64,000 nt of DNA from an uncultured Lysobacteraceae bacterium (GTDB lineage: Bacteria > Pseudomonadota > Gammaproteobacteria > Xanthomonadales > Xanthomonadaceae), in contig CADECF010000009.1 of NCBI GenBank assembly GCA_902825775.1, positions 62,001-126,000 of the forward strand, read 5' to 3'. Positions 25,101-33,161 of the stretch are shown piece by piece (positions within the stretch are counted from its first letter, which is position 1; each line of letters opens with the position of its first letter). The notes under the pieces were generated by a model. The model saw only the letters and a program-made list of their open reading frames with translations, searched no databases and had not been told where the DNA came from. A program made the translations under genes and the position numbers.

Positions 25101-25860
25101 ACGGCCGAGCGGCACGAAACTGCGAACCGCACCTGTGCGATACGCAAACGCCATGCCATGTCGAAAACCGCGACGCAGCGCCGCCGGCTTCGGCGCGGAG
25201 GCTGAAGAGAAGCGCGGCGGACGTCCGCCGGACGCACGAAACCCGAAGCCGCCCTAGCCCGCCGACTGCAGCGGCCAGCGGCCAGCGGCCGAGAATGCGG
25301 TGTTCGGTCCTGCCGAGCAGGCTGTGCACCAGCACGAACTCGCGCGCCGGCCAAGCGATGCGCTCGACCGGTTGCGGCGCGACCGCGCGGTCGTCGTAGA
25401 GCAACGTCACATGCGCGGTGAACTTGCGCTCGACCAGGCGGTTCAAACCGACGGCCGCCATCGCCGTGCCGAGCGCGGATTGGAAATCGTCCAACTCGGC
25501 GACGCCCGTATCGCCGCGCAGCACGAACGGACGGTTGCGCGGCTGCCGCGAAAAACTGGACGCGCTATCGAACGCGACTTCGAACGCGGCCTTATCGACG
25601 CGCCGCGCAGCCTCGCCCGCTTTCGCGACCAGATCGTCCGGCACGCCTGCGTAATCGCCCAAATGGTGCAGCGTGACGTGGAAACGGTCCGCTTGCAGCG
25701 GCTTTCCGCGCAAGCCATGCAGTTCGCGCAACTCCCGCGCAAGATCGGCGATGCGCGCGGCTGCGGCGGCGTCCGGAAACACGGCGAAGAACAGGCGGTC
25801 GGTCGGTTTTGGCGGCTCGAAGCCGCCCAAACCCATCTGTCCGGATTCTGGATCGGTCAT
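25099..25860 (-). CDS. thpR: RNA 2',3'-cyclic phosphodiesterase (2'-5' RNA ligase), frameshifted C-terminus
   Basis: A 253-residue reading frame of the 2H phosphoesterase family. The two catalytic HxT motifs are present as FHVTLHHLG and AHVTLLYDD, and TDRLFFAVFPD is the usual first strand. Family members end shortly after a block like HRILGRWPL, near residue 197 here. The remaining 55 residues are Arg/Ser-rich and unrelated. At that point three copies of AGCGGCC (25270-25290) occur. With two copies, the frame would end in RWPLQSAG and a TAG at 25254-25256. The extra copy therefore very likely shifted the frame. The catalytic core is intact. Confidence 0.88.
   Translation of the reverse strand: MTDPESGQMGLGGFEPPKPTDRLFFAVFPDAAAAARIADLARELRELHGLRGKPLQADRFHVTLHHLGDYAGVPDDLVAKAGEAARRVDKAAFEVAFDSASSFSRQPRNRPFVLRGDTGVAELDDFQSALGTAMAAVGLNRLVERKFTAHVTLLYDDRAVAPQPVERIAWPAREFVLVHSLLGRTEHRILGRWPLAAAVGGLGRLRVSCVRRTSAALLFSLRAEAGGAASRFSTWHGVCVSHRCGSQFRAARP
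25270..25290. repeat. triplicated 7-bp direct repeat AGCGGCC in thpR
   Basis: Three exact tandem copies of AGCGGCC at the end of the thpR core. The unit length is not a multiple of three, so gain or loss of a copy moves the reading frame. Two copies would restore a family-typical C-terminus. Confidence 0.9.
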
Positions 25861-25905
25861 GGACGAAGGCGATCGGATGAATGCCGCAAGTGTAGCCGCC
25901 GCGGC

Positions 25906-26475
25906 TCAAGCCGTCGGCTTGGCATGGCTTCGTACGTACGCGACGAAACCTTCGAGCAGCTTGCGCAACTGCGCATCGGTTCGTTCATCGACGATATTGC
26001 CGTCGGCATCGAACACGCCGCCGGCGCCCGACACCATCAAGCGGCCGCCATTCCACAATTGCGCGCCGAGGGTGCGCATGACCGGCAGCCATGCGTTCTG
26101 CGACAGGAGCGTGCCGAACCGGCCCGGCGATGCGCCGACGATGGCCACCGGCTTGCCGCCGAACACTCTCGGAATATCGACGGAAGGGCGCGACAACCAA
26201 TCGATGGCGTTCTTGGCCACGCCCGGGATGCTGTTGTTGTACTCCGGCGTGACCAGCAACAAACCGTCGGCCGCAGCGATCGCGTCTTTCAGCGCCGCGA
26301 CTTCGGCGGGGATGCCGTGCGCCGTCTCGTCGTCGCCGTTGTACAGCGGAAAAGCCCGGATGGACGCCGCCTCGAGACGGCTATCGGCCGGCATCGACGC
26401 GCCCGCCGCCCGCAACAGGGCCGTGTTGTACGAACCTTGCCGCAAACTGCCCGAGATGCCGACGATCCTGATCAT
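25906..26475 (-). CDS. NADPH-dependent FMN reductase
   Basis: A 189-residue flavodoxin-fold reductase. IVGISGSLRQGSYNTALLRAA carries the phosphate-binding loop for FMN, and VTPEYNNSIPGVAKNAIDWLSRP is the second FMN-contacting block. These are diagnostic of the SsuE/ChrR/azoreductase-like family, which reduces FMN, quinones or chromate using NAD(P)H. ATG 26475 starts right before the first strand. A longer reading frame to 26496 adds only seven unlikely residues. The gene is monocistronic. Confidence 0.92.
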   Translation of the reverse strand: MIRIVGISGSLRQGSYNTALLRAAGASMPADSRLEAASIRAFPLYNGDDETAHGIPAEVAALKDAIAAADGLLLVTPEYNNSIPGVAKNAIDWLSRPSVDIPRVFGGKPVAIVGASPGRFGTLLSQNAWLPVMRTLGAQLWNGGRLMVSGAGGVFDADGNIVDERTDAQLRKLLEGFVAYVRSHAKPTA

Positions 26476-26663
26476 GGTGCCGATATTCTCACGCAAACGG
26501 ACGCGAGGCTCGGGCGACGCTCCAGTGCGGTTCGGCAGCTCGGGCTAGGGCCAATCCCTCTCGAAAGACATGCCGCAAGGGATACCATTTTCCCCTCCAT
26601 TTTTCTGGGAAAGGACTAAACTCACCCCAGGCGACATCCCCGCAAAATGCGGAGGGTTCCCGC

Positions 26664-27752
26664 ATGTTGAACTGGACTACGGCAGCACTCCTGGCGGCTT
26701 CCACCCTGAGCTCGCCCGGCGCGCCTTTGCCGACCCCCGAACAGGTCACGGCCGTGCCTCCCGAACTGGAGGCGCAATTCCAAGAGCAGGTGATGCGCAA
26801 AGGCGGCTCGAAAGAGGAGCGGCTGCGCTTGCTGATCGATTTCGTGCTCGAAGAACCCGGTTTGAACCTGCAGTACGACGTCGGCACCACGCGCACGGTG
26901 GCCGAAACCTATCGAAGCCGCAAAGCCAACTGCTTGTCGTTCACGCTGCTGTTCATCGCTCTCGCGCGCGAAGCCGGGCTCAAGGCTTATGTCCAGGAAT
27001 ACGAACAGGTATTGGTCTGGTATCTGCAGGACGGGCTTGTATTCAATTCCAGCCACGTCAACGCGCGCATCGAAGCCGGTGCGGAACGGCAGACGGTCGA
27101 CGTGGGGCGCAACGTCCTGGTCTCGCGCTACCGCCCCAGGAACATCAGCGACCAGCGCGCGATGTCGTTCTACTACAACAACCGCGGCGTCGAACTGATG
27201 GCGGACGGCGATCTGCCCGGAGCCGGCAGGCATCTGAATGCGGCGGTCGCGATGCAACCGGAAGACCCGGCCGTGTGGAGCAACCTGGGCGTGCTGCAAC
27301 TGCGCCTGGGCGATACGAGAACCGCCGAGCGCAACTACCAAAAGGCCCTGGAGCTCGACTCCAGCCATGGCGCGGCGTTGGCCAATATCGTCACGCTGTA
27401 CCAGCGCAACGGTCGCAGCAAACAAGCCGCGGAATACACGAGGCGGCTGCGGAAAGTGCAGTTCGCGGATCCGTTCCATCAATTCATGTTGGGCATGGAT
27501 TACGAGAGACGCGGCGAGTACGCGATGGCAGCGAGCTATTATCGCCGCGCGACGCGCCTGCACAGCGACGAGCCCGCTTTCTATCTCGGCCTGGCGCGCG
27601 TCTATACGGAAATGGGCCAACCGGGCCGAGCGCAACGCTCGCTGGCCCGCGCTTATGCGCTCAGGGACGAGAACGCGCGCAAAGCGCTGCAGGCCAAGCA
27701 CGAAGAACGCAGGCAGCGGGCGGGCTCGGTGGCGCGGCAGGTCAATTACTGA
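26664..27752 (+). CDS. transglutaminase-like and TPR repeat protein
   Basis: A 362-residue protein with a weak N-terminal signal sequence. The first half (about 30-170) is transglutaminase-like: TVAETYRSRKANCLSFTLLFIALAREAG contains the Cys, and FNSSHVNARI the His region. The second half holds about four tetratricopeptide repeats (SFYYNNRGVELMADGDLPGA, AVWSNLGVLQLRLGDTRTAE, FYLGLARVYTEMGQPGRA). This architecture is common in xanthomonads; it probably acts as an envelope protein-binding scaffold. GGAGGG at 26651-26656 precedes the ATG. The gap upstream (26476-26663) shows no gene. Confidence 0.82.
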   Translation: MLNWTTAALLAASTLSSPGAPLPTPEQVTAVPPELEAQFQEQVMRKGGSKEERLRLLIDFVLEEPGLNLQYDVGTTRTVAETYRSRKANCLSFTLLFIALAREAGLKAYVQEYEQVLVWYLQDGLVFNSSHVNARIEAGAERQTVDVGRNVLVSRYRPRNISDQRAMSFYYNNRGVELMADGDLPGAGRHLNAAVAMQPEDPAVWSNLGVLQLRLGDTRTAERNYQKALELDSSHGAALANIVTLYQRNGRSKQAAEYTRRLRKVQFADPFHQFMLGMDYERRGEYAMAASYYRRATRLHSDEPAFYLGLARVYTEMGQPGRAQRSLARAYALRDENARKALQAKHEERRQRAGSVARQVNY

Positions 27753-27814
27753 AGCGCGAAAGCGGCGTCAGCGCGGGCTGGTTAGAATCGTCGCAACCGC
27801 CATCGGAGCACGCC

Positions 27815-28321
27815 ATGCCCCTCCCCGCCCGCATCGCGCTGTCGGCCGCGCTCGCCGCTTTGTGCGCGCCGTTCGCAACCCCGGCGCAGTCTTCGTCCGC
27901 TGCAAACGAGAACGCAGGGCTCCGGTTCGTGAATCCTCCCGCTCTGCCCGCGCCGAACGGCTATTCGCATGCGGTCGAAGCGAACCCTGGGCGCACCGTT
28001 TACGTTTCCGGACAGCTGCCGTTGGACGGGAACGGAAAATTGATCGGGAACGGCGATTTCGGCGCGCAGGCCGAACAGGTGTTCGCCAATTTGAAGGCGG
28101 CGCTGTCGGCGGCGGGCGCATCTTTCGGCGATGTCGTCAAACTCAACATGTACGTCACCGACATGACCCAGCTCAAAGCGCTGCGCGCGGCGCGGGATCG
28201 CTACATCGACCCCAAACGGGCGCCGGCCAGCACGCTGGTGGAAGTCGAACGTTTCGTGGCGGAAGGCGCCATGGTGGAGATCGATGCGACGGCCGTCGTC
28301 GCAGACAACGGACGCGATTGA
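27815..28321 (+). CDS. exported RidA family protein
   Basis: A 168-residue protein with a signal peptide (MPLPARIALSAALAALCAPF, ending near ATPAQS) and a RidA/YjgF domain. Typical blocks are YSHAVEANPGRTVYVSGQLP, ADFGAQAEQVFANLKAAL-like, VVKLNMYVTDM and KRAPASTLVEVERF, the last containing the Arg that binds the imine intermediate's carboxylate in RidA. Cytosolic RidA deaminates reactive enamines; a periplasmic version is less common, and its substrate is unknown. GGAG lies six bases before the ATG. Confidence 0.87.
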   Translation: MPLPARIALSAALAALCAPFATPAQSSSAANENAGLRFVNPPALPAPNGYSHAVEANPGRTVYVSGQLPLDGNGKLIGNGDFGAQAEQVFANLKAALSAAGASFGDVVKLNMYVTDMTQLKALRAARDRYIDPKRAPASTLVEVERFVAEGAMVEIDATAVVADNGRD

Positions 28322-28433
28322 ACCGTCGCAGCGCGCGCGGATTGGCGCGATTCGTGCTGGGCCGGCGCCCTATTGTGCGAGCCCGGGCTTGCGATCAGTA
28401 TTCGCCACTGGCCATGCCGACCGGGGAACGAAA

Positions 28434-28946
28434 ATGATCCAGGGGATGCCGCCTTTCGTGTTGTTTCATGTTGCGATCAGCCTGGTCGCGATCTTCTCGG
28501 GTTTGGTCGTATTGTTCTTCGGATGGCTCGCGTCCAGACGCCTACCGGGCTGGACCGCCGTCTACCTGATCACGACCATCGCCACCAGCGCGACCGGCTT
28601 CATGCTGCCGTTCGTGAAATTCCTGCCGTCGCATGCGTTCGGCATCCTCTCGCTGATCCTGGCGGCATTCGTGGTGCCCGCGCTGTACAAATTCCGCCTG
28701 GCCGGCAAATGGCGCTGGATCTACGTATCCGGCGCCATGCTGCTGCTGTATCTCAACGTGTTCGTATTGGTCGTGCAGTTGTTCCTGAAAGTACCGGCGC
28801 TGGCGGCCTTGGCGCCCACGCAGAAGGAGCCGCCGTTCGCCATCGCACAGGGCGCGGTGCTGCTGTTGTTCGTGGTGTTCGGAATCTTGGCCGTGAAGCG
28901 CTTCCATCCGGAGCGTGGCGCGATCGGGACTATGCAGCCGACCTAG
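28434..28946 (+). CDS. four-helix membrane protein, hypothetical
   Basis: A 170-residue integral membrane protein with four or five hydrophobic segments (LFHVAISLVAIFSGLVVLFF, YLITTIATSATGFMLPF, FGILSLILAAFVVPALY, AMLLLYLNVFVLVVQLFL, AVLLLFVVFGIL). The loop LPSHAFG with a His and the pattern of helices resemble small heme- or DUF2306-type membrane proteins, but I cannot name a family with confidence. Its TAG is directly followed by the ATG of the thioesterase gene, so the two are an operon. Confidence 0.72.
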   Translation: MIQGMPPFVLFHVAISLVAIFSGLVVLFFGWLASRRLPGWTAVYLITTIATSATGFMLPFVKFLPSHAFGILSLILAAFVVPALYKFRLAGKWRWIYVSGAMLLLYLNVFVLVVQLFLKVPALAALAPTQKEPPFAIAQGAVLLLFVVFGILAVKRFHPERGAIGTMQPT

Positions 28947-29402
28947 ATGAAAGCCAACCCCGCCTATCTCCAAGCCTTGCAGGACAGCGTCCGCACGGCG
29001 TCATACCCGCATCTCATCGGCATGACCCTAGCCGCCATCGATTTCGACGCCTGCCGCATCGAATTGGAGCTCGGCGAACGCCATATGCAGCCGTTCGGCA
29101 TCGTGCATGGCGGCGTGCTGGCCACGCTGATCGACACCGCCACGTTCTGGGCCGGCTTCATGCGCCTGTCAGACGATGCCGGTCTGGTGAACGTCGACCT
29201 GAAACTCAATTATTTGAAAGCTGTGACGCGCGGGCATCTGCGCGCGGAAGGCCGCTGCCTGCGCGCCGGCCGGCAGATCAGCTATGCGGAAGCCAGCGTG
29301 TTCGACGAAGCCGGCGAACGGGTCGCGCACGGCACATCGACGCTGATGGCGTTGCCAGGCAAAGGCTTGCGCTTGAACGTGGCGAAATTCCTGCCCGATT
29401 GA
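28947..29402 (+). CDS. PaaI-type hotdog-fold thioesterase
   Basis: A 151-residue hotdog protein. The active-site segment QPFGIVHGGVLATLIDTATFWA is the PaaI/YdiI signature, with HGG and the catalytic Asp/Glu position nearby. VDLKLNYLKAVTRGHLRAEGR follows as the second conserved strand pair. It hydrolyses acyl-CoA thioesters, with the acyl group unknown. It starts immediately after the stop of the membrane protein gene with no gap, indicating translational coupling. Confidence 0.9.
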   Translation: MKANPAYLQALQDSVRTASYPHLIGMTLAAIDFDACRIELELGERHMQPFGIVHGGVLATLIDTATFWAGFMRLSDDAGLVNVDLKLNYLKAVTRGHLRAEGRCLRAGRQISYAEASVFDEAGERVAHGTSTLMALPGKGLRLNVAKFLPD

Positions 29403-29409
29403 AACGATC

Positions 29410-29502
29410 TGTAGGAGCGGGACTTTGTGGGAGCGGCTTCAGCCGCGAGCTTTTCGGCAGTGGCGATCTTGCAAAAGCTCGCGGCTGAAGCCGCTCCCAC
29501 AA
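29410..29502. repeat. REP-type palindromic element
   Basis: A partial half-unit TGTAGGAGCGGGACTT (29410-29425) precedes a full element. The left arm TGTGGGAGCGGCTTCAGCCG... starts at 29426 and the complementary arm ends at 29501. It separates convergent genes. Confidence 0.9.
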
Positions 29503-29539
29503 AGAGAAGCCGTCATGTCTCGGCGGCGGACAACGGCCC

Positions 29540-29806
29540 TTAGCGCAACTGGCTGTCCTTGCTGCCGCGCCGGTTGTAGCCGCTGGCGGCGCCTTGCTCG
29601 TGGTCGTGCGCTTCCTGGCAGCTCACGCACAGGCGAACGCCCGGCACGGCCTTGCGCCGCGCTTCCGGAATGGGCGCGTCGCATTCCTCACAATGGCTCA
29701 GGCCCGGCCCTTGGCCCAGCTGGCTGCGGGCGCGTTCGATCGCGTCCTTCACGGTCGCGTCGATCTGGTCTTGTACGGCGCCGTCTCCGGCCCAGCCGGT
29801 GGCCAT
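29540..29806 (-). CDS. ybiI: DksA/TraR C4-type zinc-finger protein YbiI
   Basis: An 88-residue protein of the YbiI family. MATGWAGDGAVQDQI at the start, the four-Cys zinc finger CEEC...CVSC in the middle, and the invariant tail GYNRRGSKDSQLR identify it. DksA/TraR relatives bind the RNA polymerase secondary channel; YbiI itself is poorly characterised. The ATG at 29806 is preceded by AGGAG seven bases upstream, better than the in-frame TTG at 29812. Confidence 0.92.
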   Translation of the reverse strand: MATGWAGDGAVQDQIDATVKDAIERARSQLGQGPGLSHCEECDAPIPEARRKAVPGVRLCVSCQEAHDHEQGAASGYNRRGSKDSQLR

Positions 29807-29924
29807 GGCCAACTCCTGGAACGTGGGGAATATGGCGTGCAGTTTATCGGCTGCAGCATGAATTTATCGGAAAGGACGCCGGGCGACGCGTTACGCTGGC
29901 TTCCCCCACTCCGCCCATCCGCCC

Positions 29925-30419
29925 ATGTCCTACGATCTGATCCGCCTGCTGACTTTGATCGCAGCGCTCGGCTGCGGCGCAGTCGGCGGCATCTTCCTCG
30001 CGTTCTCCAACTTCGTGATGCGCGCGCTCGGCCGGCTACCGCCTGCGCACGGCGTCGCCGCGATGCAGGCGATCAACGTCACCGTGCTCAATCCCTTGTT
30101 CCTCGGATTGTTCGTCGGTACTGCGCTGCTTGGCGCGATCCTCGCCGGCTATGGCCTGATGCACCTGTCGCATCCCGGCTCGACGTGGTTGATCGCCGGC
30201 GGCGCGTCGTATGTGCTCGGCAACCTGGCGGTGACTCGCGCATGCAACATCCCGCGCAACGACGCCTTGGCGAGGCTCGATCCCGAAGCCTCCACTGCGG
30301 CAGATGCATGGCGCGAATACCAGCGCGGTTGGAATGCGTGGAATCATGTGCGCACGGCCACCGCACTGGCGGCGTGCGCCGCATTCATCATCGCATCGTG
30401 GCGATTCATCGCCGGCTGA
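29925..30419 (+). CDS. DUF1772 (anthrone oxygenase-like) membrane protein
   Basis: A 164-residue membrane protein with four hydrophobic helices. GIFLAFSNFVMRALGRLPPAHGVAAMQAINVTVLNP is a recognisable DUF1772 block, and TRACNIPRNDALA and WNAWNHVRTATALAA complete the pattern. Fungal relatives act as anthrone oxygenases, but bacterial DUF1772 proteins have no established role. It begins shortly after the ybiI region on the opposite strand. Confidence 0.88.
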   Translation: MSYDLIRLLTLIAALGCGAVGGIFLAFSNFVMRALGRLPPAHGVAAMQAINVTVLNPLFLGLFVGTALLGAILAGYGLMHLSHPGSTWLIAGGASYVLGNLAVTRACNIPRNDALARLDPEASTAADAWREYQRGWNAWNHVRTATALAACAAFIIASWRFIAG

Positions 30420-30652
30420 GCGTCTTGCCGGTGGCCGGTTATCCAGACCGGGCTCATTGGATCAAGCACCAGACGCATTTTGTATTCGATCACTGCAAAC
30501 CCCGCTGGATCATCATTCTTGGCTGTGCCGTGCCCGCGCCCACCGGTCCGGGCGGCCCTGGCGGCCCGGGGAATACGGGCGGCGCATCGAGCGGTGGCGT
30601 GATCGCCTCGAAGCGCGCACGCAAGCGGCGCAGCGGCTGAATTAACGAACAT

Positions 30653-30668
30653 GCAACCAATGGGTTGC
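30653..30668. promoter_or_regulatory. operator-like palindrome O1 (GCAACC-N4-GGTTGC)
   Basis: A perfect inverted repeat GCAACC-AATG-GGTTGC, 65 bases ahead of the SRPBCC start codon. It shares its core with a second palindrome exactly 45 bases downstream and overlaps the proposed -35 element (TTGCGT at 30665-30670). It is probably the binding site of the ArsR-type regulator of the same operon (inference). The rest of 30420-30652 shows no convincing gene. Confidence 0.6.
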
Positions 30669-30693
30669 GTTTAGGCCGCATTGGCGCTACGGT
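30665..30693 (+). promoter_or_regulatory. candidate promoter of the SRPBCC-ArsR operon
   Basis: TTGCGT (30665-30670) and TACGGT (30688-30693) are separated by 17 bases and lie between the two palindromes. Each hexamer matches the sigma-70 consensus only partly, so the call rests mainly on spacing and position. Confidence 0.4.
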
Positions 30694-30718
30694 ATGCGCA
30701 ACCTGGAGGTTGCGCATA
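30693..30718. promoter_or_regulatory. operator-like palindrome O2 overlapping the ribosome binding site
   Basis: An 11-base perfect inverted repeat, TATGCGCAACC (30693-30703) and GGTTGCGCATA (30708-30718), with spacer TGGA. It contains the Shine-Dalgarno GGAGG (30705-30709) and reaches the A of the start codon. It could bind the regulator as DNA and also hide the ribosome site as an RNA hairpin. Confidence 0.65.
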
Positions 30719-31215
30719 TGACCGACATTACCGACCGCATCGTGAAGCAAGCCGTGCTGAATGCGCCGCTGGAGCGCGTATGGCGTGCGATCAGCGACCC
30801 CAAGCAATTCGGCACCTGGTTCGGCGCCGAATTCGACGGCGCTTTCGCCCCCGGGGCACGCCTGACCGGCAGGATCGTGCCGACCCGAATGGATGCCGAA
30901 ATCGCCAAGATGCAGGCGCCCTACGCCGGCACGCCTTTCGAAGTGAGCATCGAAAAGGTCGAGCCGATGCGCCTGTTCTCGCTGCGCTGGCATCCGAACG
31001 CGGTCGAACCCGGCGCCGATTATTCGAAGGAACCCACGACCCTGGTCGTGTTCGAACTCGAAGAAGTCGAAGGCGGCACCCGGCTGACGTTGACCGAATC
31101 GGGCTACGACCAGATCCCGCTCGACCGCCGCGCCGAAGCTTTCGAATCCAACGAACAAGGTTGGGAGATGCAGATGAAGCTGATCGCCAACTATCTCGCG
31201 CGAGCGTCGCAGTAA
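30718..31215 (+). CDS. SRPBCC (AHSA1-type) domain protein
   Basis: A 165-residue START-like ligand-binding protein of the AHSA1 group. ITDRIVKQAVLNAPLERVWRAISDPKQFGTWFG is the standard opening, with EPTTLVVFELEEVEGGTRLTLTESGY and NEQGWEMQMKLIANYL at the end. Members of this group are routinely encoded beside ArsR-type regulators, as here, and their ligands are mostly unknown. The ATG lies at the edge of a perfect palindrome that also includes its ribosome site. The ArsR gene begins 13 bases after its stop. Confidence 0.92.
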   Translation: MTDITDRIVKQAVLNAPLERVWRAISDPKQFGTWFGAEFDGAFAPGARLTGRIVPTRMDAEIAKMQAPYAGTPFEVSIEKVEPMRLFSLRWHPNAVEPGADYSKEPTTLVVFELEEVEGGTRLTLTESGYDQIPLDRRAEAFESNEQGWEMQMKLIANYLARASQ

Positions 31216-31228
31216 AGGCACGCCGCGC

Positions 31229-31573
31229 ATGTCGCGTGCTTCCGCCGCCCGATTGGCCGACGCCGCACCGGTATTCGCCGCGCTCGGCGATCCGGCGCGC
31301 CTGCAGATCGTCTCGCGCCTGTGCGAAGACGGCCCTTTGTCCATCGTGCGCCTGACCGACGGGTCGCGGATCTCGCGGCAGGCGATCACCAAGCATCTCA
31401 ATGCGTTGTCCGACGCCGGCCTGGTCAAGAGCGAACGCAGCGGCCGCGAACGCGTCTGGCAGCTGCGGCCCAAACGGCTAGCGGAGGCGCGCCGTTACCT
31501 CGACCGGATCTCGGTCCAATGGGACCAGGCGCTGGACCGGCTGCGTGCATTCGTCGAGCAGGACGACCCGTAG
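31229..31573 (+). CDS. ArsR-family winged-helix regulator
   Basis: A 114-residue transcriptional regulator. PVFAALGDPARLQIVSRLCEDGPLSI, RLTDGSRISRQAITKHLNALSDAGLV and SERSGRERVWQL make up the winged helix-turn-helix. It lacks the CxC metal motif of ArsR/SmtB metal sensors, fitting the SRPBCC-associated subgroup. It is the second gene of a two-gene operon and probably binds the two GCAACC-N4-GGTTGC palindromes upstream (inference). Confidence 0.93.
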   Translation: MSRASAARLADAAPVFAALGDPARLQIVSRLCEDGPLSIVRLTDGSRISRQAITKHLNALSDAGLVKSERSGRERVWQLRPKRLAEARRYLDRISVQWDQALDRLRAFVEQDDP

Positions 31574-31667
31574 CGGCGTAACGGTAGCGCGAGCCTGTCG
31601 ATTTCAGGATCCGTGCTTCGTCGGAAGGGTATCGCTACCCTATCCACGAACCGCCGGAGACCTGCAG

Positions 31668-32321
31668 ATGGCCTTGAAACTTTACGCACACCCCTTCTCC
31701 TCGTACTGCCAGAAAGTGCTGACCGCGCTCTACGAGAACGGCACGCCGTTCGAGTACCGCTTGCTGGAGGGCGACGAAGCGCTCCAGGAACTGAAAGCGC
31801 TGTGGCCGATCAAACGCTTCCCGGTACTGGCGGATGAAGGCCGTACCGTAATCGAGGCCAGCACCATCGTCGAATATCTGGGCCTGCACCATCCGGGCCC
31901 GGTGCGGCTGATCCCCGAAAACGCCGAGGCCGCGCTCGACGTGCGCATGATGGATCGCTTCTTCGACAACTACATCTCCACGCCGCAACAAAAGATCGTG
32001 TTCGACAGCATCCGCCAGGAAAGCGACCGCGACCCTTACGGCGTGGCCGAAGCGCGCGCGATGCTCGACACCGCTTATGCGTGGCTGGACAAGAGAATGG
32101 CCGGCCGCGAATGGGCGGCGGGCGACGACTTCTCGTTGGCCGATTGCGGCGCGGCGCCGTTCCTGTTCTATGCCGATTGGACGCATGCCATCGGCGAAGC
32201 GTTCGCCAACGTCAAAGCCTATCGGCGCCGTTTGTTGGCCCGCCCTTCGTTCGCGCGCGCGGTGGACGAAGCGCGACCCTACCGCTCTTATTTTCCGCTC
32301 GGTGCGCCGGACCGCGACTGA
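31668..32321 (+). CDS. glutathione S-transferase family protein
   Basis: A 217-residue GST. The thioredoxin-like N-terminal domain begins LKLYAHPFSSYCQKVLTAL with Ser and Cys at the active-site position, then IKRFPVLADEG with cis-Pro and TVIEASTIVEYL with the Glu-Ala/Ser glutathione contact. The C-terminal helical domain has WAAGDDFSLADCGAAPFLFY. It belongs to a different subgroup from the GST at 7001. The ATG at 31668 follows GGAG by about nine bases. It is a single gene. Confidence 0.9.
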   Translation: MALKLYAHPFSSYCQKVLTALYENGTPFEYRLLEGDEALQELKALWPIKRFPVLADEGRTVIEASTIVEYLGLHHPGPVRLIPENAEAALDVRMMDRFFDNYISTPQQKIVFDSIRQESDRDPYGVAEARAMLDTAYAWLDKRMAGREWAAGDDFSLADCGAAPFLFYADWTHAIGEAFANVKAYRRRLLARPSFARAVDEARPYRSYFPLGAPDRD

Positions 32322-32446
32322 CGTCACAGCGTTCTCGCCGACAACAGGTCCGCTCACCCGCCATTCGGCAGTGCCGTCGCGCGCGCTTGCATCGCAGGCT
32401 AAGCCGTCGATGCGATGCCGCATCTTTTCGCGATCAGGACCTACGC

Positions 32447-33001
32447 ATGAAATCCCCGATACCCGCGCGGCTGTTGTCGGCTGCGCTGCTTCTTTTGATG
32501 GCGCCTGCAACTTGGGCGGCCGGCCGGCCGGCCGATCCGGTTTCGCGTTGCCCGGGCACGATAGGCGTCGATTATCCTTGGCCGGCCTATTCGGACTCGT
32601 ACGCCGTCAACAAATTCCGCGACCAGCTGCTGTACGCGTTCAATTCGCTGTACGGCTTCGAATACACCGGTCCGGAAGAAGGCCTGGTGCTCGACGGAGG
32701 CAAACGCATCTCCGTGCCCAAAGGCTGGCTGATCACGATGGACGCGATGCCCAACGGTTACTCGGTGGCCGTCGCGATTCCGCCGCAGAACGGCCCCTTC
32801 TCCGATGCGGCCGGCCTGCTGGTGCTGCTGGAGCAGAAGGACAAGATTTTCGGCAACGGCGGCGCGGTGAGCTATCCGGGCAATCCCAACGAAAACCCGG
32901 GCGGCGTGCGGTTGCCGTGCAGCCCGGACGACCCGGGCGCGCGCGCGCCGGCGATCATCATCGGCGTGCCCTGGAAAGGCGAGGAGGGCGAACCGATGTA
33001 A
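32447..33001 (+). CDS. hypothetical secreted protein
   Basis: A 184-residue protein with a signal peptide ending in APATWA-A. The mature part has no membrane segment and carries two Cys (SRCPGTIGVDYPWP and RLPCSPDDPG), probably a disulfide. The stretch KFRDQLLYAFNSLYGFEYTGPEEG is distinctive, but I do not recognise a family. It lies alone between the GST gene and the Calx-beta protein gene. Confidence 0.65.
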   Translation: MKSPIPARLLSAALLLLMAPATWAAGRPADPVSRCPGTIGVDYPWPAYSDSYAVNKFRDQLLYAFNSLYGFEYTGPEEGLVLDGGKRISVPKGWLITMDAMPNGYSVAVAIPPQNGPFSDAAGLLVLLEQKDKIFGNGGAVSYPGNPNENPGGVRLPCSPDDPGARAPAIIIGVPWKGEEGEPM

Positions 33002-33161
33002 TTATTCGAATCCCCCGCAGACAAGGGCGCCTGCGCGGCGCTCTTGCTCTTTGTGCGTCCGCGGATTTGTGATCGCGGTTTCAGTGCCATCCGCCTGCGA
33101 TTGACCGCCCCCGGCCGGAAGCCCACTATCGCCGCAGCATCGAGGCGAAACGGGGGTTCGC

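Noticed and set aside
29594-30640. Plus-strand frame ending in a Gly/Pro-rich stretch (PGGPGGPGNTGG)
   Set aside because: It overlaps ybiI and the DUF1772 gene in another frame, and the part beyond 30420 has no start with a ribosome site.
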